Assembly (NCBI GenBank): GCA_045660265.1
Contig: JAZRDM010000038.1
Coordinates: 42,052-106,051 of the forward strand
From: Scatosoma sp045660265
Lineage (GTDB): Bacteria; Bacillota; Clostridia; Christensenellales; Borkfalkiaceae
DNA: 64,000 nucleotides
Direction: 5' to 3'
In this document: positions 34,246 to 41,574 of the stretch, in pieces
Layout: each line of letters starts with the position of its first letter
Position numbering within the stretch: position 1 is the first letter of the stretch
The notes under the pieces: model-generated
Seen by the model: the letters and a program-made list of their open reading frames with translations, nothing else
What the model was told of the DNA's origin: nothing
The model's database searches: none
Position numbers and translations under genes: made by a program

Positions 34246-35481
34246 ATGGAAAAACAGCTTTTAGAGAACATTCAAATTGTAGAAGAATACGTATTGAATG
34301 CCTACAAGAGAAACTTTCGCGAGCCGATGGGCACGCTGAAAAATCCCTTTTTTGTGCCCGGGGCAAACTATACCTATGAAATGTGGGATTGGGATAGTTG
34401 GCTGATGGATATTGCGCTGTTTGAAATAGCGAAGGCGAAAGGGGAAGACATCTCCGTTTACGAAAAAGGTTGTGTATTAAACTTTTTAGACCATGCTGAC
34501 GAAGATGGAAGAATTCCCATTAACGTTATCGGTAGCCGTGCGTCTATTTTCGATCTTGTACCAGGGAAAGAAGTGAATATTCATAAACCTTGCTTAGCGC
34601 AACACGCGTTGTTTATTTGTGAAAAGTACGGCAACGACGTTGAATGGCTGAAAGACGGGTTTGCGACTTTGAAAAAGTTTGTTAACTGGTACGAAAAAAA
34701 CTGTAAGCACGAAGAAAGTGGTTTGTATTTTTGGATGGATGATTTTGCAATCGGGACCGACAATGACCCGTGTGTGTTCTATCGTCCGAAAAAAAGTACG
34801 GCGGCAATCTATTTAAACTGTTTATTGTACAGCGAATTTTTAGCAACGGCGAAGCTGTGCGAAATGATGGGCGACGCGGACGCAAGCTTGTATATGGATA
34901 GGGCAAGCGTTTTAAAGGATGCTATTCATGCGCAGTGCTGGGACGAACGTGATGGATTCTTTTATAATGCGGATATTTTGCTCTTGCCTATTCAACCGGA
35001 AGAGTGGTTGCATAGCGGTTGTCCTAGACATTGGCAATCTCTTCCTATGCGTATTGAGTATTGGACGGGATTTTTGCCTATGTGGAATGGGATTGCAACC
35101 AAGGAACAAGCGGAAAGATTGGTAAAAGAACATTATCTCAATGAAAAAACTTTCTATGCGCCGTACGGAGTAAGAAGCTTATCTAAGATGGAAAAAATGT
35201 ATCTAATTACGGAATCGGGTAATCCTTCGTGTTGGTTAGGGCCTATTTGGGCGAATGCGAATTATATGGTTTTTGAAGGCTTGTTGAAGTACGGTTATAC
35301 CGAGCTGGCGAAAGAGCTTGCCGCTAAGACGGTAACAATGTTTGGTAAGGATATTAAAGAATGTGGCGATATGCACGAATATTACGAGCCGGAAACGGGC
35401 GCGCCCGTACATAATAAAGGGTTTCAAAGTTGGAATTTGTTGGCGTATAATTTATGTCAATGGCTTCGTGAAAACGATTAA
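34246..35481 (+). CDS. alpha/alpha-barrel glycosidase, GH63/trehalase-like
   Basis: A 411-residue protein. The segment YTYEMWDWDSWLMDIALFEIAK near residue 43 is the W-D-W-D-S signature of GH63/GH37-type (alpha/alpha)6 glycosidases. Later typical pieces are YFWMDDFAIGTDNDP, GFLPMWNGIAT, TESGNPSCWLGPIWANANYMVF and a C-terminal MHEYYEPETGAPVHNKGFQSWN with likely catalytic Glu residues. The length fits single-domain members such as glucosylglycerate or mannosylglycerate hydrolases, and the exact sugar cannot be stated. No signal peptide is present, so it is cytoplasmic. It forms a two-gene operon with the preceding gene and ends at a strong terminator. Confidence 0.82.
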   Translation: MEKQLLENIQIVEEYVLNAYKRNFREPMGTLKNPFFVPGANYTYEMWDWDSWLMDIALFEIAKAKGEDISVYEKGCVLNFLDHADEDGRIPINVIGSRASIFDLVPGKEVNIHKPCLAQHALFICEKYGNDVEWLKDGFATLKKFVNWYEKNCKHEESGLYFWMDDFAIGTDNDPCVFYRPKKSTAAIYLNCLLYSEFLATAKLCEMMGDADASLYMDRASVLKDAIHAQCWDERDGFFYNADILLLPIQPEEWLHSGCPRHWQSLPMRIEYWTGFLPMWNGIATKEQAERLVKEHYLNEKTFYAPYGVRSLSKMEKMYLITESGNPSCWLGPIWANANYMVFEGLLKYGYTELAKELAAKTVTMFGKDIKECGDMHEYYEPETGAPVHNKGFQSWNLLAYNLCQWLREND

Positions 35482-35487
35482 AGGGTA

Positions 35488-35510
35488 GGGGCATGGTTGC
35501 GTTGAACGCG
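35488..35510 (+). repeat. dispersed repeat, copy 5
   Basis: GGGGCATGGTTGCGTTGAA followed by CGCG lies seven bases after the glycosidase stop. The TTGAACGCG ending is shared with the copy at 41534. Confidence 0.7.
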
Positions 35511-35532
35511 ATTTTTTCGAATAAATGATAAT

Positions 35533-35567
35533 AAAAGAGCGAACACATTAGCGTGTTCGCTCTTTTG
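35533..35567. terminator. bidirectional terminator between glycosidase and mnmA
   Basis: GAGCGAACAC and GTGTTCGCTC pair around attagc, flanked by AAAA and TTTT, serving both convergent genes. Confidence 0.85.
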
Positions 35568-35580
35568 TTGTATAAATAAA

Positions 35581-36663
35581 TCAATATTCAGCCGATTGAA
35601 TAACGCCGCCGCCAAGGCAATTGATGCCGTCGTACAATACGGCGTATTGCCCTTCGGTAACCGCGCGCTGCGGTTCGGCAAATTGGATGTGCACGCTGCC
35701 GTTATCGTTAAGGGTAACTTCAACCGGTTGGTCGGGTTGGCGATATCTAAATTTTGCCGTGCATTCAAACGTCTTTTTCTGCGGCTTAAAGGGAATCCAG
35801 TTGAAGCCTTCTACTTCGCACGATTTGGAAAAGAGCGGGCTTTCGTCGCCGTGGGAAACGTATAAGATATTCTTTTCTAAATCCTTACGGACAACAAACC
35901 ATCTGCCTTGGTCTTCGCCTTTGATACCGCCGAGTTCTAATCCGCGGCGTTGGCCTAAGGTGTAGTACATCAAGCCCATATGCTCGCCGACAACCCTTCC
36001 GGAAAGGTCGCAAATTTTACCTTTGCAGGCGGGCAGGTACGAGCTTAAGAACTTTCTAAAGTTTCTTTCGCCGATAAAACAGATGCCTGTGCTGTCTTTC
36101 TTTTTTGCGGTGGCAAGGTTATAATCGAGGGCGATTTGTCTAATTTCCGGTTTTTCCATATCTTGTAAAGGGAAGAGTACGTCGGAAAGTTGGCTTTGCG
36201 AAAGTTGGTTTAAAAAGTACGTTTGGTCTTTGTTTTGGTCTTTCGCTTTTTGTAAAAGATGTACGCCGTTTTCGTGGGAAATTTTACAATAGTGCCCCGT
36301 AGCGATATAGTCGGCGCCTAAGCGTTTCGCTTCTTGTAAAAAAGGGCCGAATTTAATTTCGCGGTTGCAAAGCACGTCGGGGTTGGGTGTTCTGCCAGCC
36401 TTGTACTCGGCAAGGAAGTAGGAGAATACTCTGTCCATATATTCTTTAGCGAAATTAACGGTATAATAGGGAATGTCGATAAGGGAGCAGACGCGGCGTA
36501 CGTCGGCGTAATCGTCCTCTGCGGTGCAACAGCCGTTTTCGTCGTTTTCTTCCCAGTTGAGCATGTACAGCCCGATAACGTTATAGCCCTGTTGTTTTAA
36601 AAGCAATGCGGCGACGGAGCTGTCTACGCCCCCGCTCATTCCGATTACGACTGTTTTTGCCAT
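35581..36663 (-). CDS. mnmA: tRNA-specific 2-thiouridylase MnmA
   Basis: A 360-residue PP-loop enzyme that thiolates U34 of tRNA-Lys, Glu and Gln. The ATP loop is GMSGGVDSSVAALLL at residue 8. TPNPDVLCNREIKFGPF carries the first catalytic Cys, TGICFIGERNF the second, and GQRRGLELGG lies in the central domain. Length is normal. The start at 36663 lies 30 bases from its promoter -10. It is transcribed against its neighbours and ends at a shared terminator. A related desulfurase gene is not in the window. Confidence 0.96.
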   Translation of the reverse strand: MAKTVVIGMSGGVDSSVAALLLKQQGYNVIGLYMLNWEENDENGCCTAEDDYADVRRVCSLIDIPYYTVNFAKEYMDRVFSYFLAEYKAGRTPNPDVLCNREIKFGPFLQEAKRLGADYIATGHYCKISHENGVHLLQKAKDQNKDQTYFLNQLSQSQLSDVLFPLQDMEKPEIRQIALDYNLATAKKKDSTGICFIGERNFRKFLSSYLPACKGKICDLSGRVVGEHMGLMYYTLGQRRGLELGGIKGEDQGRWFVVRKDLEKNILYVSHGDESPLFSKSCEVEGFNWIPFKPQKKTFECTAKFRYRQPDQPVEVTLNDNGSVHIQFAEPQRAVTEGQYAVLYDGINCLGGGVIQSAEY

Positions 36664-36692
36664 AAAAAGATACTCCCGAAGAATTTTATCAT

Positions 36693-36720
36693 ATTATAGC
36701 ATAGCGGGGCGAAAAAGCAA
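36693..36720 (-). promoter_or_regulatory. promoter of mnmA
   Basis: On the minus strand TTGCTT and TATAAT are 16 bases apart. Confidence 0.55.
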
Positions 36721-36760
36721 AGCGAAAACGCTAAAAAACGTAAAAAATTCTTTTTTTATG

Positions 36761-36789
36761 TTGACAGCGGAGTGTATTTTAGGTATAAT
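36761..36789 (+). promoter_or_regulatory. promoter of DUF1292 gene
   Basis: Perfect TTGACA and perfect TATAAT are 17 bases apart, 47 bases before the ATG. Confidence 0.85.
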
Positions 36790-36836
36790 AAAAAAGGTCG
36801 CTGAACGGCTGAAAGGAAATACAAGGAGAAAATGAG

Positions 36837-37142
36837 ATGACTGATAAATTAAACGACGAAATTTTTGAAGAAGATGATGAGGGTATCGTTACGTTGCTTT
36901 CTGCGACGGGCGAGGAAGTAGATTTTGTAGAAATTGCAGGGATTGCACACGAAGGGAATTTTTATGCCATTTTACAACCCGTTGAATTGTTGGAAGGAAT
37001 GGAAGAAGATGAAGCTTTGGTGTTTAAAGTATCTCGTGGAGCAAACGGGGAAGATCATTTTGAAATTGAATTAGACGAAGATATTATCGACGCGGTATTC
37101 GCGGAATATAATCGTTTATTGGACGAGGCAATCCAGAACTAA
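36837..37142 (+). CDS. DUF1292 family protein
   Basis: A 101-residue, strongly acidic protein with the DUF1292 pattern: an opening DDEGIVTLLSATGEEVDFVEIAGI, then YAILQPVEL, ALVFKV and FEIELDEDIIDAVFAEYNRLLDE. Members of this small cytoplasmic Firmicutes family have no firmly assigned function and often lie near yrrK/alaS-type genes. It has an AAGGAG ribosome site and a consensus promoter, so it is probably well expressed. Confidence 0.88.
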   Translation: MTDKLNDEIFEEDDEGIVTLLSATGEEVDFVEIAGIAHEGNFYAILQPVELLEGMEEDEALVFKVSRGANGEDHFEIELDEDIIDAVFAEYNRLLDEAIQN

Positions 37143-37154
37143 TAAACGGTTAGA

Positions 37155-37210
37155 GTTTGTCTAATTTTATCGAAGGATTTTTTACTTTTTGATAAAAGTA
37201 ATAGACAAAC
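37155..37210. repeat. long interrupted inverted repeat
   Basis: GTTTGTCTA (37155) pairs with TAGACAAAC (37202), and TTTTATC (37165) with GATAAAA (37191). It lies just after the DUF1292 stop. The right arm ends just before the -35 of the tRNA-Arg promoter. It could be a terminator without a T-run, or a regulatory structure. Confidence 0.5.
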
Positions 37211-37212
37211 GC

Positions 37213-37241
37213 TTGAAAAAGCTATATAAAAATAGTAAAAT
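37213..37241 (+). promoter_or_regulatory. promoter of tRNA-Arg
   Basis: TTGAAA and TAAAAT are 17 bases apart, 34 bases before the tRNA. Confidence 0.6.
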
Positions 37242-37275
37242 AGAAAAGCGCTTACAAAAACGCAGGCGCTGATAC

Positions 37276-37352
37276 GTATCCGTAGCTCAGCTGGATAGAG
37301 CACAAGCCTCCGACGCTTGGTGTCGTTGGTTCGAATCCAATCGGGTACACCA
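37276..37352 (+). tRNA. tRNA-Arg (anticodon CCG)
   Basis: Acceptor GTATCCG/CGGGTAC (with one G-U pair), D-arm AGCTCAGCTGGATAGAGC, anticodon stem CAAGC/GCTTG with loop CTCCGAC, T-arm GTTGGTTCGAATCCAAT and encoded CCA. Confidence 0.96.
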
Positions 37353-37587
37353 AAAAAGGACACCCTTACGGTGTCCTTTTTTGGTGTGGTTGGTCGCTCG
37401 AAACGGCGTGTTCTCGTTGGTTCGCGCGAGACGAGCAAAGCGAGGAAGTAGATAAGTTTTTCGCAGTTGGTTGCGAGTCGACACTTTGGCGAAGCCAATT
37501 TTCCAAATCGGGTACACCAAAAAAGGACACCTTTACGGTGTCCTTTTTTGGTGTGGTTGGTCGCTCGAAACGGCGTGTTCTCGTTGG
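37339..37587 (+). repeat. duplicated tRNA-Arg tail plus terminator
   Basis: An 82-base segment (37339-37420: tRNA 3' end, terminator and GGTGTGGTTGGTCGCTCGAA...CTCGTTGG) recurs at 37506-37587, 167 bases later, nearly unchanged. The second copy keeps a complete terminator at 37519-37549. Confidence 0.88.
37352..37382 (+). terminator. terminator after tRNA-Arg
   Basis: AAAAAAGGACACC-cttac-GGTGTCCTTTTTT directly after the CCA. Confidence 0.92.
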
Positions 37588-37726
37588 ATTATTCGAGTTA
37601 TTCATTTTTCATGCATAATTATGCTTATTTTATATATAATAATGTATAGAATATGTGTAATAAAGAATAAATATTCAAAAAAATGTAAAAAAATGAAAAA
37701 ATATTCAAAAAATGAGGTTAAAACGC

Positions 37727-37754
37727 TTTACATTATGCAAAATTTGTGTATAAT
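37727..37754 (+). promoter_or_regulatory. promoter of M28 peptidase gene
   Basis: TTTACA and TATAAT are 16 bases apart, 33 bases before the ATG at 37788. Confidence 0.6.
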
Positions 37755-37787
37755 TATACACGTAATCAATTTTTGAGGAGAAAAATA

Positions 37788-39233
37788 ATGAAAAAAGCAA
37801 CAAAATCTATTTTATCTATGGTTATGGCATTGACAATGATCGGCGGTGCGGCTGCGTGCGGTTCGACGGAGGAAAATTCTAGCGCATCCTTTGATGATAG
37901 CGCGTTATTAGCGGAACTTGCAAAACTGCAAACGCAAGTTGCAGATATTCAAGTTGATCTTGAGGAAGGCATTGCTGACGGCGATAGCGCGCTGTTAGCG
38001 GAACTTGCAAAGTTGCAAACGAAAATTACGGATATTCAAGCTGATCTTGGGGGAGGCATTGCTGACGGCGATAGCGCGTTATTAGCGGAACTTGCGAAGC
38101 TGCAAACGGAAATTGCAGATTTGCAAAGCGCACTTGACGGATATATGACGGTTGTGCCTGAAGATCCGAATGCCTTGGCTGACAACTATGGCGCGGAAGC
38201 ATATGAAATGGTAAAATACATAGACGCTATGGTAAAAGACCGCGATTCTATCGCGGGCGAACAATATAAATTTGCGCAAAAGTGGATTACATGGAATCTT
38301 ATCAGCGCGGGCTATCAAGAAGGCGTAGATATTGAAAATCACAACTTTACTTGGACGAAATATTATTCGAATACTACCGACTTGGCAACGACGATTACTG
38401 CGTCCGGCTATACGACGGACGGAAAGGCTTACGTTCGTTCGGGTCGAAAGTATGTAGAAGCTGCTGAGGGACAAGAAGGTACGCACGTAAAGGCGGATAT
38501 TATCGGTACGAATATCGTTGCTACCAAGAAAGGTAAATCGGATAAGCAAATTATCGTCGGCGCGCATTACGACGGCGACGGTACAGGGGATAACGGATCG
38601 GGTATCTCGCTTGGGCTTATCACTGCAATGAATTTGTTTAAAGTTGAAACGGAATACACCATTAAATTTGTATTCTTTGATGCAGAAGAATATGGGTTGT
38701 ACGGCTCGACGGCGTATGCAAACTCCTTGTCGCAGGAAGAAATTGATAATACGCTGTATATGATCAATATGGACTCGTTGGTGTGCGGAGACTACTGCTA
38801 TTTGTACGGCGGTGTGCAGGATGATGAAAACCAAACGGTTACGGAAACGGAAGCGTATGACAACGCAATGGCGGTTGCGGCTGAACTTGGTTTGACGTTT
38901 AAGAGTAATCCTTGGACTTATGAAAATCCCGCGCCTGGTTATGATGCGCCCGATTACGCGGCGCCTTCGACGGGGGATTGGAGCGACCACGTTGGGTTTA
39001 AGAACGTTGGTATTAAGTACTTGTACTTCGAAGCAACCAACTGGGATATCCCTGGGCCTTATGCTGAATATGACGGCTACGGTGAAACGTATCTTATCGG
39101 TATGTTGATGAACACCAAGAACGATTATCTTGAATATATCGAATCGTACTTCCCTGGACGTATTCTTAGCCATCTTACACAGTTCTCAACGTTATTAAAT
39201 GCACTCGTTACGCAAAGCAATATTACATTCTAA
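37788..39233 (+). CDS. M28 family metallopeptidase lipoprotein
   Basis: The ATG at 37788 follows GAGGAG and gives 481 residues. The signal peptide ends in a lipobox GAAAC with Cys24. Residues of about 37-118 are nearly three copies of a 29-residue unit (DSALLAELAKLQTQVADIQV...), predicted as a coiled coil. The catalytic domain shows the M28 zinc sites in order: GAHYDG (His, Asp), TGDNGSG (bridging Asp), FDAEEYGLYGS (Glu base and Glu ligand), NMDSL (Asp) and WSDHVGF (His). It is an aminopeptidase-like enzyme tethered outside the cell, with the coiled coil probably acting as a stalk or trimeriser. A strong terminator follows. Confidence 0.9.
   Translation: MKKATKSILSMVMALTMIGGAAACGSTEENSSASFDDSALLAELAKLQTQVADIQVDLEEGIADGDSALLAELAKLQTKITDIQADLGGGIADGDSALLAELAKLQTEIADLQSALDGYMTVVPEDPNALADNYGAEAYEMVKYIDAMVKDRDSIAGEQYKFAQKWITWNLISAGYQEGVDIENHNFTWTKYYSNTTDLATTITASGYTTDGKAYVRSGRKYVEAAEGQEGTHVKADIIGTNIVATKKGKSDKQIIVGAHYDGDGTGDNGSGISLGLITAMNLFKVETEYTIKFVFFDAEEYGLYGSTAYANSLSQEEIDNTLYMINMDSLVCGDYCYLYGGVQDDENQTVTETEAYDNAMAVAAELGLTFKSNPWTYENPAPGYDAPDYAAPSTGDWSDHVGFKNVGIKYLYFEATNWDIPGPYAEYDGYGETYLIGMLMNTKNDYLEYIESYFPGRILSHLTQFSTLLNALVTQSNITF
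37896..38140 (+). repeat. 87-base tandem repeat inside M28 gene
   Basis: GATAGCGCG starts at 37896, 37983 and 38070, exactly 87 bases (29 codons) apart. Copies differ by a few substitutions, and the third is shorter by about five codons. It encodes the coiled-coil stalk. Confidence 0.95.
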
Positions 39234-39307
39234 GTCAAATTTAGCCAATAGAAGATTTTTCTATAAATGATATTAGATGAGTGCAAAATTTTATAGGAAA
39301 ATCTTAT

Positions 39308-39340
39308 AGGCGGGGCGTATGCCCCGCCTCTATTTTTTTT
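39308..39340 (+). terminator. terminator after M28 gene
   Basis: AGGCGGGGC-gtat-GCCCCGCCT followed by CTATTTTTTTTT. Confidence 0.92.
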
Positions 39341-39361
39341 TGTAAAGTTATGCAAAGGATA

Positions 39362-39380
39362 GGGGCATGTATGCGTTGAA
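39362..39380 (+). repeat. dispersed repeat, copy 6
   Basis: GGGGCATGTATGCGTTGAA, identical over all 19 bases to the coding copy at 60715-60733. It lies between the terminator and the uvrB promoter. Confidence 0.75.
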
Positions 39381-39476
39381 TAAAAAATTGGGGACGGAAT
39401 GAAAGCAGAGAAAATTGCAAATAGTATAGCTTGAAAGCGAATTTTATAATTCTTATAAAAAAATTTGTTTATATTG

Positions 39477-39505
39477 TTTACTTTTAGGCGAAAATGTGGT
39501 ATAAT
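39477..39505 (+). promoter_or_regulatory. promoter of uvrBA
   Basis: TTTACT and TATAAT are 17 bases apart, with a TGG extension of the -10. Confidence 0.7.
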
Positions 39506-39506
39506 A

Positions 39507-39520
39507 CAAACGAATGTTCG
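39507..39520 (+). promoter_or_regulatory. LexA/DinR-type SOS box
   Basis: CAAACGAATGTTCG matches the Gram-positive SOS consensus CGAACRNRYGTTYC at 12 of 14 positions and sits just after the uvrB -10, a standard repressor position. Confidence 0.6.
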
Positions 39521-39557
39521 CGAATGAAGTATTCGCGGAAAAGGAGAGACGTATTTG

Positions 39558-41531
39558 ATGGAAAAACCGTTTATATTACATTCGCCCTTTTCGCCGACGG
39601 GGGATCAGCCGCAGGCGATTGAAAAGCTGACGGAAGGGGTATTAGACGGGGTTCGTACGCAGGTGCTTGTCGGCGTAACGGGCAGCGGTAAAACGTTTAC
39701 GATGGCAAACGTCATCAAAAACGTCAATCGCCCCACGCTTGTCATTGCGCATAACAAGACGCTTGCCGCGCAGCTTTGTAACGAGTTTCGGGAGTTTTTC
39801 CCTGAAAACCGCGTGGAATATTTTGTATCCTATTACGATTATTATCAACCGGAAAGTTATATTCCGTCTACTGATACCTATATCGAAAAAGATTTAAGTA
39901 TGAACGACGAGATTGATAAACTTCGCAATAGCGCAACGGGCGCGCTGATGGAGCGAAAAGACGTTATCGTGGTAGCGTCGGTATCCTGTATTTATGGGCT
40001 GGGCGCACCGGAAGAATATTTCCGCTTATCTATTTCTTTACGGCCTGGAATGGAGTGGGAAAGAAACGCGCTTTTGCGTAAATTGATTGAATTGCAGTAC
40101 AGCCGTAACGATATGGATTTTAAGCGTTCGACTTTTCGTGTTAGAGGAGACGCGGTGGAAATTTTCCCGGCATCTAACTCGGAAGTGGCAATCCGCGTAG
40201 AATTTTTCGGGGATGAAATTGATAAAATTTATGAAGTGGAAGCGTTGACGGGCAATAAACTGAATGAATTGTCGCACGTGGCGATTTTTCCCGCTAGCCA
40301 ATATGCTGTTGGCACGGAGAAATTGCACAGTGCTTTGAGTATGATTGAAGAAGATTTAAAGGGCGAAGTGCGCGCTTTTGAAGATGAAGGAAAAATTTTA
40401 GAAGCGCAGCGCCTGAAACAGCGCACTGAGCACGATTTGGAAATGATGCGTGAAATCGGGTATTGCAGCGGGATTGAAAATTACAGCCGATATTTTGACG
40501 GGAGACGTCCCGGAGAGCCGTCGTTTACACTGCTTGATTATTTTCCGTCGGGTGAGTTTTTGGTATTTATTGACGAAAGCCATATGACCATTCCGCAGAT
40601 ACGGGCAATGTATCACGGGGATTTATCGCGCAAGAAAAACTTGGTGGAATACGGCTTTCGCATGAATGCGGCGTTTGATAACCGTCCGTTGAAATTTGAT
40701 GAGTTTGACGCGCGCGTTCCGCAGCTTATTTGCGTATCGGCAACGCCTGCTCCGTATGAGCTGGAGCAAGCGGGGCAACGGGTGGAACAGCTCATTCGTC
40801 CCACGGGATTATTAGATCCGAAAATTGAAGTTCGTCAAACCAAAGGGCAGATAGACGACTTACTTTCTGAAATTAAAAAAGTAACGGACGTCGGGGGCAG
40901 GGTTTTGATTACCACGCTCACGAAGAAGATGTCGGAAGAATTAACCGACTATTTGAAAGAGCATTCTATCAAGGTGAAATATATGCACAGCGACATTGAC
41001 ACCTTAGAGCGTGTGGACATTGTCAACGGCTTACGCTTAGGGGAATTTGACGTGCTTTGCGGGATTAACTTGCTGCGCGAAGGGTTGGATATGCCCGAAG
41101 TGAAATTGGTGGCGATTTTAGACGCGGATAAGGAAGGGTTCTTGCGCAGCGATACCTCGTTAATACAGACAATTGGGCGTGCGGCACGTAACAGCGAAGG
41201 GCGCGTGGTGATGTATGCCGACGTGATAACGGATAGTATGAAACGCGCGATTGGGGAGACGGAGCGCCGTAGAAAAATTCAAGATGAATACAATAAAGCG
41301 CATGGCATTATCCCGAAAACGATTATCAAGGAAGTAAAATCAACGCTGAATATTACTAAGAAAAAGTTGGATACAGACGACGTGGACTTAAAGGATATTC
41401 CCGACGAAATCGAAAAATTAAAGGCGCTTATGAAAGTGGCAAGCGGTCAGCTTGACTTTGAAAAAGCGATTGAAATTAGAGAAAAAATTGCGCAATTAAA
41501 GTTAAAATTGCGTAAAGCGCAGGGGCGGTAA
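39558..41531 (+). CDS. uvrB: excinuclease ABC subunit B
   Basis: A 657-residue UvrB, the helicase-like damage verifier of nucleotide excision repair that hands DNA from UvrA to UvrC. The ATG at 39558 is preferred over the TTG at 39555, both behind AAGGAG. Walker A is VGVTGSGKTFT, and the beta-hairpin region is YYDYYQPESYIP. DEXD-type motif II is VFIDESHMTIPQI, and motif VI is QTIGRAARNSEGRV. The C-terminal UVR motif is ASGQLDFEKAIEIREKIAQL. uvrA follows after 43 bases and both are probably under the SOS box. Confidence 0.97.
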   Translation: MEKPFILHSPFSPTGDQPQAIEKLTEGVLDGVRTQVLVGVTGSGKTFTMANVIKNVNRPTLVIAHNKTLAAQLCNEFREFFPENRVEYFVSYYDYYQPESYIPSTDTYIEKDLSMNDEIDKLRNSATGALMERKDVIVVASVSCIYGLGAPEEYFRLSISLRPGMEWERNALLRKLIELQYSRNDMDFKRSTFRVRGDAVEIFPASNSEVAIRVEFFGDEIDKIYEVEALTGNKLNELSHVAIFPASQYAVGTEKLHSALSMIEEDLKGEVRAFEDEGKILEAQRLKQRTEHDLEMMREIGYCSGIENYSRYFDGRRPGEPSFTLLDYFPSGEFLVFIDESHMTIPQIRAMYHGDLSRKKNLVEYGFRMNAAFDNRPLKFDEFDARVPQLICVSATPAPYELEQAGQRVEQLIRPTGLLDPKIEVRQTKGQIDDLLSEIKKVTDVGGRVLITTLTKKMSEELTDYLKEHSIKVKYMHSDIDTLERVDIVNGLRLGEFDVLCGINLLREGLDMPEVKLVAILDADKEGFLRSDTSLIQTIGRAARNSEGRVVMYADVITDSMKRAIGETERRRKIQDEYNKAHGIIPKTIIKEVKSTLNITKKKLDTDDVDLKDIPDEIEKLKALMKVASGQLDFEKAIEIREKIAQLKLKLRKAQGR

Positions 41532-41533
41532 AA

Positions 41534-41557
41534 CGCGTTCAACGCAACCCTGCCCCC
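41534..41557 (-). repeat. dispersed repeat, copy 7, between uvrB and uvrA
   Basis: On the minus strand the sequence is GGGGGCAGGGTTGCGTTGAA followed by CGCG, two bases after the uvrB stop. Confidence 0.75.
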
Positions 41558-41574
41558 ATCAAAAAGGAAGAAAT

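Noticed and set aside
37139..37605. Several overlapping minus-strand frames (119, 77 and 79 codons) at the tRNA-Arg locus
   Set aside because: They read through the reversed tRNA and the duplicated terminators. The peptide similarity between them comes from the DNA repeat, not from coding selection.
38082..39173. A 363-codon frame antisense to the M28 peptidase
   Set aside because: The plus-strand frame has complete catalytic motifs, a signal peptide and a ribosome site. The antisense frame is a codon-bias shadow.
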